This document shows positions 36,601 through 46,778 of a DNA stretch of 64,000 nt, piece after piece. Positions within the stretch are counted from its first letter, which is position 1. Every line of letters begins with the position of its first letter. This DNA comes from Pelobates cultripes (Eukaryota > Chordata > Amphibia > Anura > Pelobatidae). The notes under the pieces are model-generated. The model did no database searches. It had not been told where the DNA came from and saw nothing but the letters and a program-made list of their open reading frames with translations. Both the position numbers and the translations under genes were made by a program. The DNA is taken from NCBI GenBank assembly GCA_933207985.1, contig OW240915.1, forward strand, positions 275,864,477-275,928,476, given 5' to 3'.

Positions 36601-39600
36601 TCTTTTTTTTTCTTTTTTTTTTATCTACATCAGATAGTGGGACTGCTTTAAGCCATTTCTGAGTAGCATTATCAGGTCACATATCATAATTTGTACCTTA
36701 TCTTAAAAAGAAAAAGTATATACACAAAAGGGGGAAAGAAAAAGAATAAAGAAAAAGAAAAAAAACAGAAAGGAGGGAAAGAGGGAAGGGGATAATTCTG
36801 CCAATTTTCTTCTCTCATTGATAGCCCTTAGACCCAAAGTGAAATATTAGCGTGTGTTAATAGTAATCTGACTATAAGGAATCCGTCCAATAAGCAAGCC
36901 AGAGCTCCCATAACTTAATGTAATATTCTCTCTTCCCCTGGGCAGCCCAGTGGATTTCTTCCAGTTCCCTCAATGTTTCCACTCTTTGTACCCACTATTT
37001 TTTAGTCGGGGCTCTGGGATTCAGCCAATATGTCAGGATCATGGCGTTAGCCTCGTTCAGTAAGTAACTCAGCAATATCTGTTTGTTTTTCTCTTTGAAG
37101 GAAGCTGGCCATCCCAGTAGGATCTTGGATGGGAATAATTGTTCAAGCATTGGTAAAATCTTATAAATATCGCTCAGGACCTGGTGCCAGTAGCCTCTGA
37201 TAGGATTACAATCCCATGAGATATGTTCCATATTCGCCCCCCTCTTTCCCCATCTCCAGAAGCAATCTGAGGCTGATAGGCCATATTTATTAAGTCCATC
37301 TAGGGTCTTATACCATCTAGTAGCTCTTTTAATGAATAGAATTTTTCTAACGGTGCTCACCTGTGCATTCATCCCCATTTTGAACACTAATGACCAATCG
37401 TCCTTGGTCATTTGAATGTTCAAACCTTGCGTCCATTTCAGTTGGAATGAAGAAACTATCTTATCCGTAGCTCCTCTCTGGATTAAGCTATATAGACTGT
37501 ATACAGAAAGAACTGTTTTTTCTATCCCAGGACCGCAAAGCATCTCAAATTCTGTTTTATCTCTCGTCTGCCAATATGGTATCATGTTTTGATTTAAAAA
37601 AACTTTAAGTGAATGATGCCCCTTATATCTATAAGTGCTGTCATATTTTTCCAGGCAGGGAAGTCTCTTATCCTGGTGGGTGTTTCATCTATTAATAAAC
37701 TTGTTACTGATGGATCTGCTTCTCCTGTTAATCTTTTTAATCAATTATTACCAGGCCCTTTCTGAAATTCCACGTTAGATGCTATAGGAAAAAATACAGA
37801 CATTCCCGGGGATAGGCCCCATATATCTTTAAGCCATCTCCAGGTCTGTATGATGTGATTAATAAACGGTTGTTTAGAGGGTATTAGTACATTTAGCTTG
37901 CAGGCCATGGCAACGTCTCTAACTTAACCTTTATAAAGTCCTGTTCTATCATATACCATGGCTTTTTCTTATCTATGGCTGTCCACTCTCTTATTCGTGC
38001 ACACAACACAGCAGCATAATATCTATAGATATGTGGGAGGCCCAAACCACCTCTCTCAACAGGTAATGTCAATGTATTGTATGCAATGCGTGGAGTTTTA
38101 TTATTCCAGATAAACGATACAAAGATGGAGCACATCCTTCTGAAGAACTCGTTTGGCAATGAGACGGGAAATGTCTGGAATAAATATAGTACTTTAGGTA
38201 ATATCATCATTTTTATGATGTTTACTCTCCCAATCAGTGAAAAAAGAGGCTGGTTCCATTTTTTAAGATCTTCTCCAATCTTTCCTAACAATCTTCCATA
38301 ATTTATTTTGGAAGATTGTATCATCAGCTGTGTCCCTAAGTATGTTATACCAGTATCTGTCCACTTATATTTATATATCTTTTGTAGTTTCTCTTTAGTT
38401 CTTTTATCTATCCCCACTCCCATTATTTTACATTTATCTGCATTCACTTTAATGTTAGCTAAAGCTCCAATTCCTCCAACATGAGAGAATGTATGCAATG
38501 GTTCTGTGAGCGTAAATAAAAAATTGTCCGCAAAGGCAGATACTTTTACCTCCCCTCCAGTGTGCTTATATCCTTTAATATGAGTATTCTTTCGTATTGG
38601 TTTTGCGGAATGGATTAAATGCCAGGACAAAAAGAAGAGGGTACAATGGACATCCCTGGCGGGTGCCATTCGTAATACTAAAAGAGTTTGATAGTTGGCC
38701 ATTAACTCAGGTATTAGCTAAGGGGCCTCTATACAATGTCTGTATCCAATTAGAAAATCTAGGTCCAAGCCACCATGCCTCTAGTATAGCAAACAGATAG
38801 GACCGATCCATCCTGTCAAAAGCTTTCTCGGCGTCAATTGTTAGCAGAGCTGTGGGATGTTTGTTATAGCTCCTTGTACGAAATTCAGAATTTTAGTAGT
38901 GTTCCAGAGACAAAGCCCGCTTGATCAAGGTGTATCAGTCCAAGCATAAGGGGCTTGAGCCTATTAGCCAATAATTTTGAAAATATTTTTAAATCAACAT
39001 TAATAAGTAAAATAGGTCTATAACTGCTGCATAATTCCAGGTCTTTCCCCACTTTATGTATCATAGCGATTACTGCTCTTAACATTGGTGGTGGCATATT
39101 TATAGTAGAAGTTAATCCTTTAAAGGTTCTAAGAAAGTGTGGCTCTAGGATATTTTGGAATTGTTTGTAATGACGTGCCGATAGGCCATCTGGCCCAGGG
39201 CTTTTATTAAGAGACATTGCCCTTATCACAACCGAGAGCTCCTCAGCAGAAAATTGCCCTTCCAACTGAGCTGACATCGCTTTTGGTATTTTCGATAAAA
39301 TGTTTTTAGACAAATATTGTTCTCTTTCATATGGAGTGCTATCCAGGGGTTTTAAGTTATACAATTCTTGATAATAATTTCTAAAAGTGGTTGCTATTGC
39401 CTCTGTGGTATTGCAAATTTTCCCTTCTTTGTCTTTAATTTTATGTATATATATATGTTTTTTGTTTTTTGTAGTTTTACTTTTAGGGCTTTAGCTAATA
39501 ATTACCCGCTTTTATCTCCATGTGAATAGAATGTGCTTTGTGTCATCTGGACCGCTCTTTGGGCCTCGTAAGTCAAAAGTGACCTAAGCTTTAATCTATT

Positions 39601-39774
39601 TGACGTTAAGATCTTAAAATTATCTTCAGTTGGAGTTTGCTTGTGGATAGACTCCGTTTTTTTATAAGCCTTTGTATTTCCTCAACTCGTTCCTTTTTGC
39701 ATCTAGCATTAATTAATACGCCCCGAATCACGCCCTTATGTGCTTTCCATATCCATGGGTCGTTCATGTCATCT
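36601..39774 (-). pseudogene. 5'-truncated L1 LINE, ORF2 remnant (copy 2)
   Basis: The same element in the duplicate block, with the same breaks. Differences in this copy: the catalytic FADD reads FADN (G-to-A on the coding strand, plus-strand position 38,525), and the knuckle cysteine pair reads SDCFWRWG. The (TA)n inside the linker at about 39,446 is shorter. Identical truncation point and disabling changes show both copies descend from one insertion. Confidence 0.93.
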
Positions 39775-41119
39775 GTACAGTTTTATAAAAATATTGAGAG
39801 AAGAAGGGAGTAGCGCCTACCAGTGTTCTCTGGTGATATAGGGAACAAAACAGATATGGAAAAATGGAAAAGTATATGGTATAGTATATTTCACAATATG
39901 AAAAAAAACAGAAAGAAATGCACTTACAGATGCAGTACTATCAAGAGCTCCACTTCTAGGCAAATGTGCAATATAATATCCACTTAAGGATAGTGTTTCT
40001 TGGTTCTAGTTGGTAGTCCAGAGTTTATGAAACAGAAACACAGATTGATCATATAGTGTATAATGTATGTGTATATGTCTATAATACCATGTGGACATTT
40101 TACATCAGGGGTGCCCAAAAGGTAGATTCCCAGATGTTATAGAACTACAACTCCAGTGATGCTTTACATGCCTTTAGAATGCATTTAGACTGGCAAAGCA
40201 TCATGGAGGCTGCAGTTTTAAAACATCTGGGGATATATTTTTGGGTACAACATTACTACACCTGTGACCTGAGGAAAAAAATTGTTTTCCAATATGCCAT
40301 CCATTTTTTCTGAAAAGAGGAAGTTCCCAGCATACCAGCCTATCACATGACATATCACTGGAAAGCCAAGGATGTCCTCTGTGAACTTAATGAGCTACTT
40401 TATCAGGGATTGATAGAGTAGCTCTAAAGGATAAAAGGAGATATAAACAAAATGTCCAGTACAGAGGACACAAGTAAATGAGCTGCGTCTCAGGAACATA
40501 TGGTCAATTTGTGTTTCTGTTTCATAAACAATCATACAATTTACAAAATACATTGTCAAATCACTATTGCAATTCAGTGCTCTCCCCAAAATCACAAATA
40601 GAAATGCCTAGTTCCCAGTTCCTACATACCTCCCAAAAGAAGAAACAAAGGTGGGTTTTGGTAAAGCAGTCTTCCATCTTTTGATGCAAGACCCATGAGG
40701 CCTTACACCCAGTTATAAATTTATAACAACATAGTTAGGAAGTGAGGTTGTCGATAGATGTGACAATTAAACTGCATTGTGCTATAGAATTTATAGTTTG
40801 TTTTTTTCGGACATGCTCTTTTCCACCACAAACAATGAGGAAACTTGTTAACAACAAGAAACTATACAGAAAGAAAAAGATATTTTCTTTTAAAAGCTAT
40901 TTCTATTGACTGCTGCAATCAGCTTCTCAATGGTCTTAAACGTTATAGTCTAGAATGTATGAGGCGGCAAGGCATTGTGTGTGTCTGTGTGTATGAGGGG
41001 TGCACTGTGTGTATGAGTGGTGCAGTGTGTGTGTGTATGAGGGGTGAAGTTGGGAGCAGGACTGTGTTGGGACTGGTGCACACCTGTATTGTGTGCAGAT
41101 GGAGGTATATATATATATA

Positions 41120-41489
41120 GACCCAAGGTGCAGACTGTGCAAAGAGGCCTATGAGACAGTCCAGCACCTAGTAACGGATGCAAGATGTTAGCAGGAACAG
41201 TGTACACACAGAGGCACAACCAAGTTGCGGGGATTGTGTACCGAAACATCTGCACAGAATATGGATTGGACCTACGTAAATCTAGATGAGAAATACCACA
41301 AAGGATAGTTGAGAATGGCAGGGCTAGATCCTGTGGGACTTCAAGATCCAGACAGACAAGCAAGTGCTGGCCAACCAACCCGACATCATGGTGGTAGACA
41401 AGGAACGGAAGACTGTAATCATGGTGGATGTGGCAATACCCAGTGACTATAACATCAGGAAGAAATAACATGAGAAGGTGGAGAAATAC
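41120..41489 (+). pseudogene. LINE C-terminus with restriction-like endonuclease (copy 2)
   Basis: Duplicate of 31,096-31,465 with the same frameshifts and stops, which again shows common descent of the two blocks. Confidence 0.75.
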
Positions 41490-44022
41490 TTTTTTTTTTT
41501 TTTTACAAACTTCTTGGGAATAAAGGGGTCAAGGTAAAATAATCCTTTCAGCAGAGAATTGTTGCTGATCGCAAACCCACATTGTAAGAGTTCATGTTGT
41601 GAAAACCATTTCTAACTCTCTCTGTACTAACCAATAAATCCCATCTGTAAAGATGGTAGAAAAGTACAATTTCTTCTCATTTCTTTGTCTTCTATTATTA
41701 AGTTTCAGGATGATTTATTACTTAAAAAAATATATGTTTTTCTTGTGGGGACTTGTGTTCCTGCTTTATGGGATTTCATGCTGGGGTAAAGAAAAATAGA
41801 TATGTAACTATGTTTAAATTAAGGAAATAATCCTTTGTTTTACTTTATTTGGGATATTCATAATACAATAACTGATCTATAAGTATATATAACTGATCTC
41901 ATAAGTGTGAAATTTTTAGTGTATATCCTCTGCCTAACAGTTAACAGGCACAAGTATATACAGATTATAACTAATAAAGAATGGTTATTATTTATTTTTT
42001 GACACACTCCACCATTCTAAGTTATGCATTACACGGGATAAATTACCTTGTGCATAACATGATTAGGATGTTGTTATTCGCCTCACAATTCTATGATCAT
42101 ATTAAAGTCATATGGTCTTGGAATCCTGTAGTGACTTGTAATATTTTCATTAAGTTCAATAGAATGTATTCTACCTGCATTTAACAGAACCTGCAAAGAA
42201 ACCACAAAAAAACCCTGAAAAACTGTGTATCTTATAGTAGTAGTTCATAGTTAATATAAATATAGAAAAATAATAAATACAGATCTCTCAACATTCTTGT
42301 TCTAAAGTGAAATATAATGTATTCTAAGTCTTAAAGTAGTTGCAAGGCTTCAGTCATAGTTACATATATTTATCGGGCAAAGTGCTTGATAAATGTCTAT
42401 AAACAGAATAAAAACATCACAGTGACTTTAGAAATGTGAATAAATTGGATAAAGTGCACATTGGTACAAAAAACAAGAATAAACTATATGTTTCTGAAAA
42501 TATGAGCATGTAGATCACATGCATGTCCTGTGGTGATCTGAGACCGTGGTAAGTGGGTTAGGAAGGGTCAAGGGGCAAGATCACCTGAAAAAGAGGGTTG
42601 TAGGTAAGTTGAGTCTCTAACTGAAATGACAAAGAAAATACATAAATTGTTTCTGGTTTTTGACAGTGGTCTTCCTAAGTGCAGGAGTCAGAGGAAAGAA
42701 AAGTAACTCTGTTGGGAATATATGTCCCATGAAATTTATATTCCTGCCCATGCTGGACATAAGCTCTCTAGTCCAAAATAGCTTTATATAACAAGTGAGA
42801 CATTTAATGGACACATACAAAGTAATACTTAAAACTTGAACTCATACAGTTGTAAAGTTGATAAAAATAGAAAAAACTGTTAACACTCACAGACTTATTG
42901 AAAAAAAAGTCTCCTTTATTGTTCCATCCTTGGGAAAGTTCAGATAATTATGTGATAAGTCATGCTGGTCGACGTTTCAGTCCCATATTGTGACTTTCCT
43001 TAAGATTTACAGTGCCTTGCAAAAGTATTCACCCCCTTGGCATTTTTTGTGTTTTGTTGCCTCAAAACCTGGAATTAACATGAATTGTTTGAGGATCAAT
43101 CAGTGATAAATTAGACACCTACCCTATATAAGAGTCGTCTGGTCTAGTCTTTACAATAGTATCACATAAGTTTCAACATTTATATAAAAAGGGAGAGAAG
43201 ACATAAAAGGAAATAATAGTGTAAATCCGTGTGGTTGATCTTCTCTGTGAAATAGTTAAATTAATCGCCAACTCACATGCTACAGAGCCTGGGGTAGGAG
43301 AGGCTCAAATCACATTCACTTTAGTGCTGTCTGGTGGCACGTTCCCCTTTAAGAGTAACAGTAATTTTCGTCAAAATAAGGAGACAAAAGAAGTACAGTG
43401 GAAAATAATCTGGTGTAGTATTTCTTAGATATAGGTGAGAATGTAGTAGCTTTGAATGAGTGCTCACCTTTTTCAGAGCCCAAGTACCTGGCTCTGGGTT
43501 TGACATCTTGGATGTCAGTAAAGGGGACACCTCCCTTCTTGGAGCAGGTTTGATGAGGACCAGGAGCGAACTTGGTATAAAAGTAAATTTATTCTAACAA
43601 AATAACAATAAAATACAGATGTATAAAAGTAAAATCTATAAAAATTCAATAAAAAAGTATTCAACTGGATTCCTTGTTATCTGAGACGCGTTTCACCCTT
43701 CTTGAAGGCTTTCTCAATCAGCATATGCTGCTCTGTTTTTCGTCCGTTTAAATATGCCGGTTCAGCTTCCCATTGGTGGGTTGTGTCTTCTATCATCCAA
43801 TTAGGTGTCTCCTCTGAGGGGGGAGTGTAGTATCCAGCTTAATCCCATGCCGGAAGTGACATCAGGCACTTTGCTGCATCACTTCTGGTATTACATTTCA
43901 CCATTTTGTGTACGGGCAAGTAACAGGGAAATGACCTGGCACCATAGTCCGTGCCTGTCTTTCCTATTTTGCCCGATGTTACATGTTTAATTGGGGATTT
44001 CATTATATACACATATATAGTA

Positions 44023-44425
44023 GGGGCATTATTATTATTATTATTATTATTGCCATTTATATAGCGCCAACAGATTCCGTAGCGCTTTACAATATAATGA
44101 GAGGGGATTTAACTATAAATAGGACAATTACAAATAAACTTACAGGAACAATAGGTTGAAGAGGACCCTGCTCAATCGAGCTTACATTCTATAGGAGGTG
44201 GGGTGTAAAACACAGTAGGACAGGAATTTGCAATCAAATAAGGTGGGCTGCCCTTTAGGAGAGGGCAAGAGACAGGTATGTGAGGTAGGGGTTAGTCTTG
44301 GAGGCCATAAGCTTTCCTAAAGAGATGGGTTTTAAGGCACTTCTTAAAAGATGCAAGACTAGGTGAGAGTCTGATGGCGGGAGGCAGGCTGTTGCATGTG
44401 CCCCCTTTCCTCGGTTGTGGTTTGT
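44023..44425 (-). mobile_element. (AAT)n-tailed LINE 3' end
   Basis: On the minus strand it encodes CNSLPPAIRLSPSLASFKKCLKTHLFRKAYGLQD, here given as the L2/CR1-type C-terminus (NSLPxxIR, then SFKxxLKTHLF). Then comes a 3' UTR ending gcgctatataaatggc and (AAT)n at 44,023-44,051. Related tails are at 6,455 and 56,201. It is nested in the PLE. Confidence 0.8.
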
Positions 44426-44928
44426 CATAATTTATCACGAGGAAAGAAAAAGAGGGAGAAAAAGCAAAATGAAACATTATGTACATTGATCCATAACAAT
44501 GAATAAACGTAAAATGAATAATTAGGCTCATATATAGAACGTTCATATTGCTATTTGTTAATGAAAATCCCAGTGTTCACTAACCTAAATATCTTTTTTA
44601 AATGATTTTAAAGGGAACAGTTCCATATATAAATCGTGAAGAAAGTGAAGTGAATTAGGTGAAACAAATAAAAAGAGGAGTATTAGAATAAAAAACTTAT
44701 ATATAGTATTTGTATGAAGGGAAGTAATAATAGTATTTGAATCCAATAGATGTCCTCTAGAGACTTAAATGTATTTTTCTTAGTTAATATATGTGTGTAT
44801 ATATATATATATATTATTAACCATCTTTATAAAGATATTAGTATATATTTTAATTCCTTCTATAGAAAGTGGCACATTTCAAAATCACCATTAAGACCTG
44901 CCGGAATCATGATGTTGAGATTGAAAAT

Positions 44929-45522
44929 CTATTTAATCTCCTGTTGACCCATCTTTCGTATAGGGTCTTCTCCTCTCCAATTTATATCTACCAATTGGAT
45001 GCCCATGAATGTAAGTTGGGTTGGGTCGCAATTGTGGTGGTGTTTAAAATGCAATGATAGGCTGTGTTTATTGAAACCCTTTTTAATGTTCCGAATGTGC
45101 TCTTGAATTCGTGTATGGAGGGTTCTAGTGGTTCTACCTACATAACTTAATCCACATTTACATGTGATTAAGTAAATGACTCGTTTAGAATAACATGTTA
45201 TAAGTTGTTTGATCTTAAAGATGTAATTTTGTTGATTGTTTCCATGAAAATTGGAAAACGTAGTAACGTGTCTCTTTTTTGAGCCACTGGTTCTGCAGGC
45301 ACCACATGTGCCACATCCATAGTAACCATTCTTTTGGTTACAAACATTTCTGTTTCCTGTTTGAACATTTATATGGTTTCGTGCCAAATTATCTTTCACA
45401 TTGGGTACTCCCCTATAGGTAAAAATGTGTTTAGCTGGTAAAATCCTATCTAGAAAAGCCTTTGGCCTTTCTTCCTCTTGTTTGGTTTTCATATTTAAGG
45501 TGAGTGGGAGGGATCCCCACAA
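44929..45522 (-). CDS. PLE polyprotein C-terminus with GIY-YIG endonuclease (partial)
   Basis: A 197-codon uninterrupted frame, the best-preserved coding stretch in the window. Residues 11-50 are the segment between RT and nuclease (MKTKQEEERPKAFLDRI). Residues 63-76 are a cysteine cluster, C70-x2-C73-x2-C76, as in the PLE linker. Residues 115-129 carry the two nuclease strands, VIYLI and YVG, followed by R138 and E141, positions expected for the catalytic Arg and Glu. The tail FMGIQLVDI..GEDPIRKMGQQEIK is typical. The start Met is internal to the original protein. It probably continues past 44,929 after a stop (sequence resembling WIFNL follows). Not expected to be expressed as a working enzyme without its RT. 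Confidence 0.88.
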   Translation of the reverse strand: MWGSLPLTLNMKTKQEEERPKAFLDRILPAKHIFTYRGVPNVKDNLARNHINVQTGNRNVCNQKNGYYGCGTCGACRTSGSKKRHVTTFSNFHGNNQQNYIFKIKQLITCYSKRVIYLITCKCGLSYVGRTTRTLHTRIQEHIRNIKKGFNKHSLSLHFKHHHNCDPTQLTFMGIQLVDINWRGEDPIRKMGQQEIK

Positions 45523-45562
45523 GAGTGTTGAAGCAGTTCTTTATTTGATTCATCTTATACAC

Positions 45563-46389
45563 TTAAGCGCCTCTAATACACAGTTCCATTTGTACATTTG
45601 CATGTTTTATCTTAAACCACTCAAGTGTTTCTTTAGTAGTGTGTTTGGGGTCATTGTCCTGCTGGAAGGTGAAGCTCCATCCTAGCCTCAAATCACACAC
45701 AGAGTGATACAGGTTTTGCTCAAGAATATCCCTGTATTTAGCAACATCCATCTTTCCCTCAACTCTGACCAGTTTCCCAGTCCCGGCTGCTGAAAAACAT
45801 CTCCACAGCATGATGCTGCCATGTTTCACTGTGGGCATGGTGTTCTTTGGGTGATGTGATGTGTTGGGTTTGCGCTAGGCATAGCGTTTTCTTTAATGGC
45901 CGAAAAGTTAAATTTTAGTCTCATCAGACCAGAGCACTTTTCTCCATACATTTTGGGAGTCTCCCACATGCCTTTTTGCAAACTCAAAACATGCCATTTT
46001 GTTTTTCGCTGAAAGTAATGGCTTTCTTCTGGCCACTCTGCCATAAAGCCCAATTCTTTGGAGTGTATGGCTTATTGTCGTTCTATGTACAGATACTCCA
46101 GTCTCTGCTGTGGAACTCTGCAGCTCCTCCAGGGTTACTTTAGGTCTCTGTGCTGCCTCTCTGATTAATGCCCTCCTTGCCCGGTCCGTGAGTTTTGGTG
46201 GGCAGCCATCTCTTGGCAGGTTTGCTGTTGTGCCATGTTCTTTCCATTTGGTTATGATAGATATGATGGTACTCCTGGGGATCATCAAAGATTTGGATAT
46301 TTTTTATAACCTAACCCTTTTTTAGAACCTAACCTAATGTTCTCAACAACATTGTCCTTTACTTGTTTGGAGAGCTCCTTGGTCTTCAT
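45563..46389 (-). pseudogene. Tc1 transposase, truncated and frameshifted
   Basis: DDE/D transposase of a Tc1 transposon. The ancestral start codon is at 46,387-46,389. A one-base loss near 46,310 breaks the reading before the DNA-binding domain. The 126-codon frame 46,288-45,908 holds the paired-like helix-turn-helix (IPRSTIISIITKWKEHGTT, then LPRDGCPPKLTDRARR) and the region up to WSDETKI, which carries the first catalytic aspartate. A second frame, 45,838-45,563, holds HGSIMLWRCFSAAGTGKLV and the second aspartate in FQQDNDPKHT. The C-terminal part with the third catalytic residue (PDLNPIENLW in relatives) is absent; the frame ends in foreign sequence. Part of the middle is missing or shifted near 45,850. 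Confidence 0.92.
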
Positions 46390-46778
46390 GGCAGTGTTTG
46401 GTTAGTTGTGCCTCTTGCTTAGGTGTTGCAGCCTTTGGGGCCTTTCAAAAAAGGTGTGTATATGTAATGACAGATCATGTGACACTTAGATTGCACACAG
46501 GTGGACATCATTTCACTAATTATGTGACTTCTGAAGGTAATTGATTGCACCAGAGCTTTTTATGGGCTTCATACATATGCACATGCCATTTTTCTGTTTT
46601 CTATTTCTAAAAAATAGTTGTATGTATATATTTTTCTCATTTCACTTCACCAACTTAGACTATTGTGTTCTGATCCATCACATACAATTCAGATTAATAA
46701 AACATTGAACTTAAGTCTGTAATGTAACAAAATAGGTAAAAAAGTCAAGAGGGGTGAATACTTTTGCAAGGCACTGTA

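Larger units (their letters stand above)
34349..44305 (+). repeat. Duplicate block, copy 2
   Basis: The second copy of 24,350-34,248. It continues without interruption past 44,305 into unique sequence, so this copy is joined to the right flank, and copy 1 to the left flank. Differences seen are scattered substitutions, microsatellite length changes, and insertions near 40,120 (about 15 bp), 40,925 (12 bp), 41,683 (about 20 bp) and 42,919 (4 bp). Confidence 0.95.
43430..45560 (-). mobile_element. Penelope-like element remnant
   Basis: The nuclease part of a PLE on the minus strand (45,522-44,929), followed downstream by AT-rich sequence, a LINE-tail insertion (44,425-44,023), and a GAAACGCGTC terminal motif at 43,684-43,716. 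RT is missing: the copy is 5'-truncated at about 45,560 where it meets the Tc1 transposase. Boundaries on the 43.4 kb side are approximate. Confidence 0.7.
43010..46776 (-). mobile_element. Tc1/mariner element with intact ends, internally rearranged
   Basis: Both ends carry the same 26-bp inverted repeat (CAGTGCCTTGCAAAAG...), and both are flanked by TA (43,008-43,009 and 46,777-46,778), the Tc1 target duplication. The transposase lies on the minus strand at the right. From about 43,110 to 45,560 the interior is foreign: a PLE remnant and a LINE tail. This replaced or interrupted the 3' third of the transposase and the left subterminal region. Canonical Tc1 elements are about 1.6 kb, so 3.77 kb fits a nested insertion. 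Confidence 0.85.

Noticed and set aside
24350..44305. A true recent segmental duplication
   Set aside because: Possible, but the copies abut a 100-N gap exactly at both inner ends, which favours an assembly artefact.
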